The notes beneath the pieces were generated by a model. The model was not told the origin of the DNA and ran no database searches. It saw only the letters and a list, made by a program, of their open reading frames with translations. From contig JAFMSR010000003.1 of the NCBI GenBank assembly GCA_022818135.1, forward strand, positions 32,391,577 through 32,455,576: a stretch of 64,000 nucleotides of DNA, given 5' to 3'. Source of the stretch: Saxidomus purpurata. Its lineage: Eukaryota; Mollusca; Bivalvia; Venerida; Veneridae. Positions 34,668-54,807 of the stretch are shown one piece after another; the stretch's first letter is position 1; every line of letters starts with the position of its first letter. Both the position numbers and the translations under genes were made by a program.

Positions 34668-37600
34668 TAATAATAATAATCATAATAATAATAATAGTAA
34701 TAATAATAACAATAATATCTCTTTATTTAACGAAGGTTATTCATTAAAGCTGCTCGCTCTCAGATTTTAGTAAAAAAAATAAAGTTCTTCAAACTATATA
34801 TAAGTAACGTATTTTAGAACAAATGGTCATATAAAAGGGCTCCAGTAAAATTTCACGTCACGTATATCTCTAAATTACAAAGATGAAGACGTTCTGATAT
34901 ACTCAGTGGTAAATCATTCCAAACTGACATGCTAGTATAGGACAGGGTCCGTATATTACATCATATTGTAATATACGGACCCTGTATAGGCTAACGAAAG
35001 TTAGACAAAGTCTAGCTGTTTTGCATACACTCAGTTCCAAAAGACAGTGTGCACTTCTTAATTTTAAATATTTCAATATTTAGCAGACGTAACGGCTACA
35101 ATTTTTGCACACTATATCTCATGTATATTTGTCATCGATCGATTGCAAAATCTTAAATGTTCTCCATATTGTACGTTTACAAACAGATCTCAATTTTGGT
35201 ACCAAATATATATAGGCTTTCAGAAAAGCAGTCGATGAAAAAAACAGAAAACAAAGTTTACACTTTCTTTTGGAACTGAGTGTAGTATATGTTTTAAATA
35301 TCTATTCTGAGTAGATCTTAGTTGATATTATTTATTTTCAGTAAACTGGAGTTAATCAGAAATATACTTAAGAGACGCCTTATCCCCCCAAAAAAAAGCT
35401 TTTTTACAGAAGTATGGCAACCATAAGAAAGGAATGGCCACAAGGACATAGGTTAGTTATTATACAATACTGTGTAAATGTATTGTTTTAACAGCATACG
35501 AAAGTATAAGGTTAAATTACAATTATTGTTCAATTTAATAGGTTTATTTCAAACATGTTTAAAGACAAAAACGAATATCACTTTACGTATAAAAGAAAGC
35601 GCTGGAAGCGTAAAATTTCTAAAGCGGAAGAAATAAACCTTCAAATGGAAGTAAACCTTCATTTTGTAGGCTTACTGTGACCTTGCCGACATGACCACAA
35701 AGAATGCCTGTACATACAGCTGTTAAAATTATTTTCGGAAGCCTTTCATGCTCCGGAAACTTTTTATAAAAACACTGTACACATAGTCGACCCTAACAAC
35801 TTGACCTGTATTATGTTAGATCAAATATTTAAATCGTCAAACCTTTCATTAGTTATCATCGGAAACTTTTACAGTTCAATATCACTGTACCTGCTTACAC
35901 TGACCCCAAAGTCAACTTCACCTGTAATATGGACGCGCAAATTATTTAAATCGGAGTGGTATCGGAACTGTTTTCAGTTCAAAGTACTTCTTCATATCAA
36001 AGTTGTTAAAAGATTATCTCTTTTTAGCAAAATATTCTTGAAAGAAAGTTTTTTCAAAAGGGTAAAGTCGTTCAGAGTTACCATCCGTGAACCGCGCGCA
36101 AAAACCGACAGCTCATCCTGTTAGCCTTTTGGGGGTAAAAACAATTAGAGCTTATTATGTAAGAAGACGATTACACCGAGTATCACCGAGTTAGTTTTGG
36201 ATAACTTTAGTAGGTGTATGCGTGGGCGAATTACGTAGGCTCTGCAAGGATTACTGTTTATTAAATCTATTCTTGCCAAATGTTACTACCATGTTCAATA
36301 TTGCTTTAAGCGAACTGTGAAAGAGTTTATTCACCATGTTAATATTTTTTAGCAAAATATTCGAAGAAAGTTTTTGCAACACCATTTACCTATGAGAAGA
36401 AACTCACCGTTTTCACCGGTATAAATCAAATTATTTTCTTCGAACGTTACTCCATGCAAGTGTTTTGGGGGGAATTTATACCATATTTATAGAGAACAAC
36501 ACAACTGGTTAAACAAATCCGAAGTAAGATTTTTAAAGATTTTTGGTTTCGTAACTTTGTAAAACTTCTAACGCTACAAGTAATGTTTCGTTTTAAATAT
36601 TTCTGACCAACGAACCAGTTTTATACCAAACATTCGCATATAATTGTTTTAAAAATCAAATTTCTATTTCTCATATTTCATTGTATTTATCAATTTAATT
36701 CAACGTAGGGAGCTTAGAGTAGCCTTCAAGTGAAACTGTACACCATTTGATATCTTTAAGATACGGACGGCGTAAGACCATGAAGACGGAATTACAATTT
36801 TTGTATACATCTACATATTTTAAATATCAGATATTTTTTTAAGGAAAGGTTACAATATAATGCATCTGTATACATTTTTGTATTTTAAATATCAGACTAT
36901 TTTCAAGGATTTTGATAAATCTATACCATAAAATCTATAGTTTTAAATACTTCACATGGTGTGTCAAAATGAAATCGCTTTTCTACCGATACATCAACCT
37001 ACCTGAAAATAGGCAATATTCTCTAAAGGTGTTATACTGTCACCCTGATGCATCATGTGGAGACGAATTTCTAAATTATGCATAAAATTTACACTTCATT
37101 ACTGATAGTAAAGTAGCCTGGAGTCAGTTTACAGATGACCCGTTAAGATAGGGCTGAATTTATAATATTCGGGGTATAAAATTGTAATCATATATCCTAT
37201 TTGTGTAGTTAAAATCTTAAAAATCATATTCATATCTAAATTGTACGTTTTTAGAAGATTGATCAAAACTCGGGTAGAATAGCGCCTGCACAATTTTCAA
37301 TGACATTTTAGTTTGTAAAATAATCCTGCTTTGAAATCGATTCATTGAGACTATCTTTACAAGATAAGAAAAGGAAGTAAATAGCTTGAGAACCTACCCG
37401 GATTTCACGAAATTTGTTATAAGTGTCCTCCATTGTTCTGACGTTTCAATTTCGGATGCTTTCGGAACTAATCCTTTCGTATGTGTCCAAGCATCCATGT
37501 TTCTTTGACTTAACCCAAACAGGAAGTTTACGTCATCACCATGATTGGCACCATCCAACCAAGATGGGGTCAATGAAATTTCTAGACTAAGATTTGCAGA

Positions 37601-38974
37601 AAATTGATACAAATATGTTTTCCGAGAGCTTTTACTGTAATGGAAATTGGCAGTTTTAACAATAGGTGCTGCGACATCGATATCTGTTGACAAATCCACG
37701 ACACTGTCTCTAATTTTCATTTTATTTTCGGGATCCATCAGATCACTGTACTGGAATACAACATTCTGTAAAACCGCTTCAGAAACATTCTGACCAAATA
37801 CGATATCCATTGCAGTCGGTACCACAATGTTTTTAAACTCTGTCTTATTAATTTCAAATGTATTCACTGCTTGATTCAAAAGTTCTGACCACATTAAGGC
37901 AATGTGAGCACCTCCTTCCTTATTCGTCAAACCTAACATTAAGTCAACTGAACCAAAATTTTTCCTGGATGACGACGACGATGTATCGTTGCCTAGCAAC
38001 ATCAGCTGTGGGTCTTCACGAATAAAATATCCGTCTATTACCGGAGTGAATGATATAGAATACGACAAAGCTGCAAGTGCATCATTTATTTCTTGTATTG
38101 TTTTGCTTCTGAGGCACGTGACAGTTTTTTGCGATGTGTCGCGTTTACAGCCCAAGCCTTCCACAAAATCACTTCCTGCGGGCTTCTGTAAGAAAGAACT
38201 AGTCATATATGTTGGAAACGGGGTTCCTGCAAGAGCGATAACTCGTTTTATAATACCATCGTTTGATGGATTTAACGTTTGTAAAATAGCGTTCGATCCT
38301 CCCATTGAAAATCCGACAAGTGAAATCTTATCGTTATCTCCACCAAAATTAACAATATGATCTTTTACCCAATGTATTGCCAGCATCTGGTCCCAAAGCC
38401 CGTAATTTCCTGGGGCCGCCGAATCTCCGGTACTGAAGTAGCCCATCAAATGTGTTCTAGAATTAACCACAACCATAATCACATCACCATAAGCACTTAT
38501 AGCGTCCCCTATGAATCCTTTTGAACTACCCGAGGCCCCAAATAAGAACACCATAACAGCGTACGGGCCTCCACCAGTCGTCATTGCAATAGGTGCATAG
38601 ATATCCAAAGTCAAACAGTCCTCATCCATGATAGTATCAAAGATGGCTATCGGCCCTAAAGGGTACTGACCGTTACCTTGGTGACATATTGGTCCGTACA
38701 TTGTCCCATTATGAGTTCCGTTCCACGGACGCTTCGACAACGGCTTCCTGAAACGAAGGTCTCCGATTGGAGGTTCGGCATAAGGTATTCCGAGATATTG
38801 AACATACTCCAACACAGTATAATTGTCTTCTACTCCACTTATGGTAGCCTTTTCGACCGAACCCGTGACATTACCAAGATCTGTGGCAACTTGAAATAGC
38901 TTTAATGAATGAACTTCACATAACACAAACAAAATAAATCCAACATTACAAAATGTGACCGAAGAGTGAATCAT
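34078..38974 (-). CDS. Membrane-anchored carboxylesterase/cholinesterase-like protein
   Basis: Two coding exons: 38974-37398 and 34456-34078, joined GG|A with GT-AG, 651 aa. I chose the ATG at 38974, which opens a signal peptide (MIHSSVTFCNVGFILFVLCE). Alpha/beta-hydrolase features are YLGIPYAEPPIGDLRFRKP, EDCLTLDIYAP, the nucleophile elbow GFSMGG (Ser223), Glu353 in TNKEGG, and His478 in NHGDDVNFLFG. Cysteine pairs typical of the family (C97/C120 and C276/C287) and many N-glycosylation sequons are visible. The 3' exon gives the WPPY segment and a hydrophobic span at about 617-640. An 11-residue basic tail follows, so the protein is type I and anchored. The oxyanion motif reads FGASG, not HGGG, so catalysis is uncertain. 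It could be an esterase or an adhesion-type cholinesterase-like protein. The 2.9-kb intron is repeat-rich. Confidence 0.9.
34631..34718. repeat. (AAT)n microsatellite in esterase intron
   Basis: About 29 near-perfect AAT/ATA triplets with a few point interruptions. Confidence 0.95.
34942..34985. repeat. Fold-back: 19-bp perfect inverted repeat
   Basis: ACAGGGTCCGTATATTACA (34942-34960) and its exact complement (34967-34985) are separated by 6 nt. TATAGG occurs on both edges. The core GGGTCCGTA is shared with the hairpin at 47614-47634. Confidence 0.9.
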
Positions 38975-39860
38975 TTTTGAAATGCGTACAGTAGTACTTT
39001 TCAATATCCTTGTGTTCGATCAATGTTTGCTTTTCGTCCACGTTTTCGTTTATTCAGGTACACGATATTGACGGAATTCCTATTGCGATAACGAGTTTGA
39101 GAAACTATACCTATTTATTTCCTCACCTTTATTGCCACATCTTATCAATTATGTATCTAAACATTTGTATATTTTTGCGCGCCAAAGCGTGCAGTTACCG
39201 TTAATAATTCAGTAAGTTGACTACTACTTCGCGATATATTGAGTGGAGTGAATATATAATCGTAAATAAGTAAACTTGCCACCACGCCCACGTTTTGTCA
39301 CACTAAATTTAAAATACAGAAAAAATCATGACTGCCTGTTCGTTGTTTTCATTACTGAGATTAGTCCAGTGTTTCCGTGTAGTTTTAGATTATCAGCTGC
39401 GGCGAAAGTCTTGGTAAATCATCTATAGAGTCACTATAACAAAACAGCTCGTCTGGCAAGAAACAAAGTACCGAAGAAAACACCGGATGGCGCGAGTGGT
39501 AAATTTCAAACATTCTGAAAAGGTAAATTAAATGCGTACGAACTTCCTATCCTGGTCTCCCGAACCTTACTCTAAAGATGCAAGGGGTCATCGCAAATAA
39601 AGCCGTGACTTTAAAACATTGAATTATGTCACATTATTGTGGTTAATTACTTAATGTCAAATATAAATCTACCTTCCGTTCCGTGTTGCAATATGCACTT
39701 TATCATACCAATTAACAAGTTACGTACTGTATTTAACATACAAGTTATAAAAAAACTCAAATGATTGATGATTTCTTAATATATCTTGTAAAATGAGGCA
39801 TGCGATTTCCGTAAAAAGGACAGACAGTTAAAACATGTCAGTTTGCGAATGTTCAATATA

Positions 39861-40039
39861 CAGTCAAACCTGTGAGCAACAACCACTGTTGCGAAGCTAC
39901 TTATTTGTGGTATTTGTTTGCAGGTGGTCTTTATTCACCATTGTTACTATTATAGATGAACAGTGCACTGTGATATCTCTGCTTGTTTTATTCGCATGGT
40001 GGTCTTTATTCGGAGGTAGTCTTCAACAAAGGTTGACTG
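39861..40039. mobile_element. Short MITE D (~180 bp)
   Basis: CAGTCAAACCTGTGAGC follows TA (39859-39860). The other end reads AAAGGTTGACTG and is followed by TGTA instead of an exact TA. The interior repeats 'ggtggtctttattc' twice (about 39925 and 40000). It resembles a deletion derivative of the same superfamily as MITEs A-C. Confidence 0.55.
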
Positions 40040-40071
40040 TGTATTAACATAATAATGTACTTTGGGGGAGC

Positions 40072-40142
40072 CGTGGTGTAGCGGTAGAGCGCCGGATTCC
40101 TTTAACACGGGGGTCGTGCGTTTGAATCCCGGCAACGGCAAT
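40072..40142 (+). other. tRNA-like sequence (pseudo-tRNA or SINE head)
   Basis: A good A box (TGGTGTAGCGG) and a decayed B box (GTTTGAATC) occur at tRNA spacing. A GCCGT.../...ACGGC acceptor-like pairing is present. The T stem does not pair, and no credible anticodon arm forms. A functional tRNA is therefore unlikely. tRNA-derived SINE remnant is the better reading. Confidence 0.5.
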
Positions 40143-42087
40143 TGACCGTGACCTTCATATTTTACAAATAAGTTTATGTAAATACCGTAAGATTACATTT
40201 ATATCTTACAACCTACAGCTGTATAGGTACCCCCACATCTCGATGAAAATAACTCAAATGTGAAATAGTTTTACCACATATGTAAACACTTTTGACAAAT
40301 GGGAAACTATAACCCTAACCCTTACTTACGAAAATACAGATGAAAAGGACGAATGGAACTTTTGAGGATCTCCGCATGCAAGCCTGTTCTTGTCGTCTTA
40401 AAAGATAACAGGAAGCGAACGGGCAGATTAAAAAGTTCGAAACTCAAAGATTTGCTACGCATAGCAATAACCACTGTTGTTGCATAAAAAGTAGAATTAT
40501 ATAAAAACGTGTATACACGCCAAAGGGTGTGACCAAGCATGACAATATCTAACATGAAATTTAAGCAACGCTACTAAACGCAAATAGCTCATATTTGACA
40601 AAACAAAATGTAATATCAAACGTAATCACGGACAAAAGGAACAATTAAATTTTTGCACCGAAACTGTTCAAGAGCCAAAATTTGTATTAATATTTCACTG
40701 CATCGTTAATAAGCTTATTCATTTTCAACGTGTATTCTAATGTAGGGGGCGTATATTTAACATTCATATGTGTAACATTTAAATCATCCTTAATTACCAA
40801 TTGTTAGCAAACAGATGGGGGTGTCGGCTGAAAATACTTATTTACTTTCGCTGTATTTGGTAAATGTTTTAAACTATATTTTTTATTTCTCCACCTTTTA
40901 AATAAAAAAAATCGTAAAATTTATTCGTACATGTAGTAGTTTGAGTGCTCATCCCTAGATCCATAAGGGCTTCAGTTTTAACAATATCATACTGAACATT
41001 AGATAAATTTGCACATACGGTTGAGACTGCAGAAACACAAATACAAATACAGTTTTTAACGTTATAATGCTGCAAGAGACTAGAACTAATCCTCTGACCA
41101 GCAGGACAACCAATACTTCGGACACTAGAAAATTTTAACCAACAAGACTGATGAATTTTTTGGTTCCCGGGTGGGCAGTACGATTCTACTGTGACACAGG
41201 AAGGTGGCTTAATTTACTTTACTGTTGACAAATGATTTTACAAAGCCTAATAATCAAATACCGACATGTTAAATCTAAACCCATGTGACCCAGTTCCAAC
41301 CAGTGTTCAGGATTGCTGGATTTTAAATGAAATACTTTCAGACAAATGGTCAGCAACAGTTGATTTTAAGGACGTTTTACTCAGGTGAGTCAATAATCAC
41401 TAGTGACTAGCAAGTTACATATTTCAAAGATGGACCCATTGCTCATATTAGCAATTCAACTCAATCAATTGGTGTCTGGGTAAAATCTGACATTCTTATC
41501 CTAAAATCAACTAGAGTCTATTGATTAGAGTCGAATGTTATCGTGGCCAATCAATGATTTTACGTTAATTGTCCCGCCACATGTTATATTGTCACTGCCA
41601 TTTATAAATGACCCGCATGTCCCAAAATAAATACTGACCAGACTACCGCCATTGAGGAATGTTTATTTTGCTTCAGAATCATGCGGTCAGTGTCTCATTT
41701 CAGTGGCATACAAGACTTAAGATGCACATATGTAAGCTTTGCCTGTCCGACTCCAAAATTGTCTGGACAACTGCAGCGAACCAACTGCTTTCAACACTTT
41801 CTCTAGATGCAATTACTCTAAATAGGATAAACAATTCCGTCCGATAAGTTTAATAAAGGAACCAAGATAGTCGACAGCATACCCGTTGTAAGTCCTTTAC
41901 TTCATGTAAGCTACTGCAGTTTAGCAGTCAACTCTTGAATTTAATTTAATTTATTTCCAGTGTCTCAGCTGGTTTTATATAACTCCAAACAAATGAACGT
42001 GGTGTGAGTATTGTGTACTGGTTTGAAATGCCTGTTGTATTTATGTCCGGCATCGTCCTTTTCTTTATGTGCTAAAGATGACCTGGT

Positions 42088-42784
42088 ATTTTTATGCCCC
42101 CGAAGGGTGGCATATTAAAATCGCACCGTCAGTCCGTCCGTCCCCACTTACAAATTCATGTCCGGACTGTAACTCTGTCATGCATTGAAGGATTATGAAA
42201 TAACTTGGCACAAATGTCGAGCACATCAAAACGACGTGTCGCGTGCAAGACCCACGTTCCTAGCTCAAAGGTCAAGGTCATACTTAGAGTTTGAAGGTAA
42301 TGGATTCCTCTATATATGCACACATTCGTGTCCGGACTGTAACTTTGTCATGCATTGAAGGATTATAAAATAACTTGACACAAATGTCAAGCGCATCAAG
42401 CCCATATGTCGCGTGCAAGACCCACGTCCCTACCTCCAAGGTCAACGTCACATTTAGAGTTTTTAGGTAATGGAATCCTGTATATATGCATACATTTGTG
42501 TCCGGACTATAACTTTATCATGCTTTGAAGGATTTTAAATAACTTGGCACAAATGTCTAGTACATCAAGCCGATATTTGGCGTGCAAGACCCAAGTCCCT
42601 ACCTCAAAGGTCAAGGTCACACTTAGTGTTTAAAAGTAATGGAATACTGTACCCATGGTTACTCTGCCATGCATGGAAGGATTTTAAAATTACATAGCGC
42701 ATTTATTGAGCACATGGAGAGGACACACACTGTGAGGCACTTCTTTCGGGGGCATTCGTCACTTGTGAGGGACAGCTCTTGTTC
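42088..42784 (-). mobile_element. Pearl/HINE-like element ending in AACAAGAGCTGTCCC (long copy)
   Basis: Opens 'tatgcccccgaagggtgg' with a GTCCGTCC microsatellite, then about four ~160-bp units ('gtcatgcattgaaggatt', 'gcaagacccacgt', 'aaggtcaaggtca'). It ends 'gggacagctcttgtt'. Same family and orientation as 21467-21820. Confidence 0.7.
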
Positions 42785-43928
42785 ACAACAGTCTAATATT
42801 CCAAGAATAACAATTTAATCAGTTCTGTCGGGAGAGAGGTGGAGATGGGTGGAGGAGAGATAAAATGTTCAGAACATTAAATAATACAGAATATTCACTT
42901 TATGTAGGGACATGGTGCCTTTCAAAAGTTATGATGAATTTAATACAAGAGCATGAAGAATATGTCATATTTTCAAAAACGTTTTTTTTATTCCATGTAA
43001 TATGTCAAATTTTTATCGTTTAATATAACATTGATGATAAGTGATCGTGTGTCTTTTCTGTTCTTCCTGCAACTCAACTTCCCCTGTAATACATCACCTA
43101 CAAATACAGATGGTAATCTAAGTCATTGACGTGAAAATACATGTATATTATATGGCAGCTAAAGAAAACTTTCTCACCATTTCAGTGGAAAACAAGGTAT
43201 AGTCGCAACAGGTTTCGGAAAATTTTGTGGTACACAAGTATATTAATGAAGACTTAAATTCATATAACTGTTTAAAGACACTTTTGAAAACAAAAGCTAT
43301 ATCCCAGTAGAGTTTATAAAACAGTTTGTAACTTTCTACTCTATCTTGTGTGTACCAATTATGTAGTGTTCATTTTTTGCAAATGCTTTGAGTTAATAAA
43401 ATATTGTTTATACTAAAAGCTATATATTTATTTTAAACCATAAGATTTCCCTTTTCATCCATCTGTAATCAGATATCAACAATACACTTTCCACTATTCA
43501 GGCTATTTGGCTTATATCACTACCTATAGTAATCTTGGAATAGAAGTTTTCAATGTTCCACTGTTGAGATATGAACCTAAAAACACCCTAATAATCATGA
43601 TTTGTTCATTACTTTGGGTTCATATTAACATTAGTGATGATAGCTCTCCTATATGGAGGTAAATAAAGAATCTCTCTATGTAAAAATCAGAATTCATAGT
43701 AGACTCCAGTAGATTTACTGATGGATAAAGACCCAAGGTACTTCAGACACAGTCAGGCAAGAACCATCAACCTTTTCCAACTCAGTTGAAAACATGGCTC
43801 ACTTGAAAGAAATAGTGACTCTTATAGGAATTAAACATGCAGTGCTAAAGGTAAAGTATTTCTCAGTCAACAACTTTGATCATTCTGCCTTAGAGGCCAA
43901 ATGAACACATAAAGTATCCAAATCATAC

Positions 43929-51117
<7,189 letters not shown>

Positions 51118-52204
51118 ATCTTCAAATCTGTGAATCTGAAGCACCATATTTATCATTGTTTATAAATGAAAATAAGTAGAACAAAATTTGACCACTTTTC
51201 TTGCAACTCACAAAATGAGTGAAACTGTGAACAATATAAAGGTGACAGTGGCCTTGAAGGGGAAAACACAAATATCAATAGAGTATGTCCACTAAATCCA
51301 AGCAATCAACACAGGATAATTAAAAAATTAAAAGACAGTATGCCAAATGTGTCTGAAATTATTATCCATAAACCCTTTTTCAAAGAAAGCCAGTAAAATT
51401 CTTTGCCTCTTACAGATTGCACGATCTCAAAATCAATTTGTAAAGGGCAACTATATTTTAAAATGTTAGCTGTACATGTGGCTCTCGAATTAATTCTTAA
51501 AATCTATCATAGGACACACAGACGGACGAACCAACATCAGCAAAATTAAGATATCTTGCCTTCTTCTATTTTGACCTCTACAGTACAAAAATGTATGTTG
51601 AATCGTCTTCAGTCTGCAATCCATGTAGTAATATAAAGATCATAGGTTCAGATTAAATTTTAAAGTACTACTTAAACCTCTGATAGTTACACTACCAAGC
51701 TACACTAAATAAAAAAACTTCTTCCCAAACATCATTGAGCATAGCCTTATTCATTTGGCTGTCCTCTTTGATCCATATATTATTATAATCATGATATTTC
51801 TAACTTTGTAAAACCTCTTAGACTAGGAGAGAGCCCATCCAAGCTTCAACATTGTATACATTAGGCTACATCAAGCACAACACATATGTATTTTAAGTGC
51901 CAAAGACATGACGATTAATGAGATTAGTCACTCCTGCACTTAAAGGCTTCATTGTGTCTGATGCGAAATTGAACCTTATGCTTTACATACTGCTAATAGA
52001 TATTCAAAGTTACACATTTTCAAAGAGCAAAAAAAAAACAGGCCTGCTAAAACATTCAAAAACTGAGTATGTCCTTTTTAGGACTGTCTACCTTTGGCTG
52101 CGCTTGAGCCATGCCCTGTTAGGGCTATTTCGGACTCTAAAATTCTATCTTAGCCAGTGGAACTGGGGAGAAGGAAATGAGTGGTTAGCTAACATGTGCT
52201 CTGG
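51118..52204. other. Upstream of the PRMT3 coding start, no gene recognised
   Basis: Probably PRMT3 5' UTR or intron near 51118-51160, where 'cag' acceptor-like sites precede the ATG. The rest is AT-rich without a supported feature. Confidence 0.45.
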
Positions 52205-52760
52205 ACAACTTTCATGAGCTGGGGCTGGTATCCCGCACTCACGCTTAGGCTACGGGGTCGCATCACATGTGGAGCTACCTTGGTCCTGGTAAATGCTTGA
52301 AGTTGACTAGTTTTGACTGGGAGTGTCTGCCTATATGGGCCAGGGTACTGGTTTGAGTTGGTGGTTGCAGTCAACTAGTTTTGACTGTGGACACTAGCTC
52401 AAACTAGGTTTCTGGTATGGGCAGACGCACAGTCCAATAGATGTGGGTCTAGCCTGTCTCCAGACAGTGTCGGTGAAGGGTTCTCCATAGAGAGGGGTTT
52501 TTACGTGGTATTTGGGGCCTCTTGTGAGCCCAGAAATTCGACACTTTGCAAGAATGTAAGATCACTTGGCTAGTGTTGTGGCCTTTAGTGAGCTTGTCAT
52601 GCATTCCGGCAGAGAGACCACAGATATGCTTTGTGTGTGATATGGCTGTGGTTTGGGTTAGAGTTAACTAATACTGCAGAGCACTGTCCAGAGGACTACT
52701 CATACGGGTGGAAGAACGAATGGCGCAAAGCGCCCTTCGGGCGAAGCCCGACCATAGGTA
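52205..52760. repeat. GC-richer block with internal repeats and hairpins
   Basis: Base composition shifts abruptly from its surroundings. Two copies of 'actagttttgactg' occur near 52308 and 52376. The block ends in a pair of hairpins at about 52722-52751 ('gcgcaaagcgc', then 'ccttcgggcgaagcccg'). No frame is convincingly coding. Probably an unnamed interspersed repeat. Confidence 0.4.
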
Positions 52761-52892
52761 AACGTATGTACGAGTATTTACTTGAATACTGAAAGCAATT
52801 AATTATGTGATTTGTGATTACCCATGGAAGATTTCAAATTGTCCGCACCTGGACGATACGAAAACATACTTATAATGATGCACCGTTTTTTA

Positions 52893-52928
52893 ACTTCCGC
52901 TGCAAATGACGTCATTTATGTGACGTCA
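52893..52928 (-). promoter_or_regulatory. Two palindromic CREs and an ETS-like site, candidate PRMT3 promoter
   Basis: TGACGTCA occurs at 52907-52914 and 52921-52928, 14 bp apart. CGGAAGT (minus strand) is at 52893-52899. This combination is typical of TATA-less housekeeping promoters. The nearest gene in the right orientation is PRMT3, about 1.8 kb downstream on the minus strand. The link is inference and needs a 5' UTR exon. Confidence 0.4.
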
Positions 52929-53039
52929 TTAAATGTCAGCCATTTTTGTTTTGAAAAAATGCAACACGTTTCCGTTTAATGTAGGGTTAACGCACGTTTT
53001 TTCATGTTATAACATGTGCAGAAACCCGAGGGTATGGTT

Positions 53040-53900
53040 GGTGCCCAGTCCTAAAGTTTGATAGGCCGTACGTCAAAAAAGTAACATTTCCTTTAGGGTT
53101 CAACACCTTGATTCATGATTCACTGATATTCGATATCAATAAAGTTCGTAACTTCAATTCTAGCATAAATAACATAAAAATCATAGAATATAAAAATGAA
53201 TTACGTTACAGCTTTGCGCCGATATAGGTTTTGCCTATTTCATAATAATGCGCAAGTGACAACATCCGTGTTGCTCAATAGCGACAATATTGATCAACAT
53301 GTCATATTTATAACCAGTCAGTATTTTTAACGATGCCCCGCACTGTTGCCGCTTGACACCGACATTATGTAAGACTTGGAAGACAGGTCCATGTTTGCAA
53401 TGGCCCGTACTGGCCACGCTTTAAATGAAAACGGCGTTGCAACGGGCTTGAATCTCCCCGTTAACACACGTTTTTCTCCTGTTAAAACACCGGCAAAATG
53501 GGCAAAAACAGCACATTTTATGCTAGAATGTAGGTTTGTACTTTGGAAATGTAAAGAGATTCTATGTTATGTGCACATTCCTAAAGTTTGATAGTCTTTC
53601 TTGTTACGCCATAAAAAGTAACATTTCATTTAGCAGTCAACACGTTTGATTCATGATTCACTGAATATTCGATATCAATAATTTTCGTAACTTCAATCGT
53701 TTTGCGACCCCTGGGCCCTGAAAATTCGTACCATTTATAAAAATAAATTACTGTTACATGCTTTCGCCTGATATAGGCTTTGCCTATTTTCATATTAGAT
53801 ACAGTCAAGTCGCCAATAACGGAATTGCCCCAATAGCGGAACAAATATTGAGTCAACACGTCATTCATTTATAACCAGTCAGTATTTTTTAAATCTGAAT
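53040..53900 (+). repeat. Direct duplication of a ~290-bp segment
   Basis: 53040-53330 and 53575-53900 share, in order, 'cctaaagtttgatag', 'aaagtaacattt', 'attcatgattcactg', 'ttcgatatcaata', 'tttgcctatttt' and 'ataaccagtcagtattttt'. The right copy is interrupted by the left end of MITE E. Confidence 0.65.
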
Positions 53901-54805
53901 GTGCCACCGTACAATATGTCCATCCGACATCTGACACCGACATTTTCACTTAAAATTGAAAGTAAACAATAGTCAAAATCATGAGACGCTTGCAGGATGC
54001 CACCAAATTTCCACATGAAAGCCACGCTTTCAATACTTGTGCTCTAGCGTTGCAAAGAGTTTTCTAACTTTTCCATAGTAATGAAGCATTGAATGCCAAT
54101 GTAAATCGTAAGTCCTATCTATTTGAATTATGGTTGAGTCATATCTTTTACACCAAAGCTTATCTTTCATAAATGCAGTCATAGAAAGCAATGTGAAGTC
54201 AAGTCGCCAATAAAGGTTCAAATTTCATTCGTGCATGAAGCAATCACTTAGGGGGTCATCATTTCCAGTGTAGATTGCCTGACAATTAGAAATGCAGTTA
54301 TAAAAGGATATTATGTGTTTTAAATTAAACTCCCGTTTACTTTCAGTCTACAAACTAAACTGACAATAGACAGAGACTATTCTAATACACATGATGATAA
54401 GTAATGCATATTTAGTGTAGCTGCATACACCCGATCATGTAAATACCAGAAAATGCCCTACATTTGTTTAGTATATGCTGTTTTTTTTTTGTCAAACATC
54501 AGAACTGAATGTTTTACTTGGGTTACATTGTATTAAAAATGTTTTTTGATGTGGTCCTTTTCTATAAATAACAACACGTCACGTGTTTCTTTAATGGAGA
54601 AACTGTACCGCTATTGGAGAAGCAAGCTATCGGAGTTAAGTAACCTTTCTATGATATTACACTGGTGTTTAAACAAAACAAATATTGCATTGGAAAGAGC
54701 AAGAAATAAGCTGTCTGCACATCATTCATGGATAAACTTGATTGTCTTTCAGACATGGTTTGCATACAAACAGTTATTAGTGTTCCGTTATTGGCGACCT
54801 CACTG
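53802..54805. mobile_element. Tc1/mariner-like MITE E (~1 kb)
   Basis: CAGTCAAGTCGCCAATAACG follows TA (53800-53801). The inverse CGTTATTGGCGACCTCACTG is followed by TA (54806-54807). A further internal copy 'aagtcaagtcgccaataa' near 54196 and 'ccgctattgg' near 54608 suggest a composite or partly duplicated element. No transposase motif is visible in the 109-codon frame that overlaps the right end. Confidence 0.75.
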
Positions 54806-54807
54806 TA

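Larger units (their letters stand above)
38975..42087. other. Intergenic between the esterase and PRMT3 regions
   Basis: Holds the presumptive promoter of the esterase-like gene just above 38974. Apart from the small MITE and tRNA-like segment listed separately, no coding or RNA gene could be supported. Short open frames here lack domains. Confidence 0.5.

Noticed and set aside
40072..40142. Functional tRNA gene
   Set aside because: T stem and anticodon arm do not pair. Only the promoter boxes are tRNA-like.
43722..43790. Plus-strand 'MDKDPRYFRHSQ' resembling the KDPRSL end of PRMT3
   Set aside because: Wrong strand, no splice phase match and quickly stopped. Coincidental.
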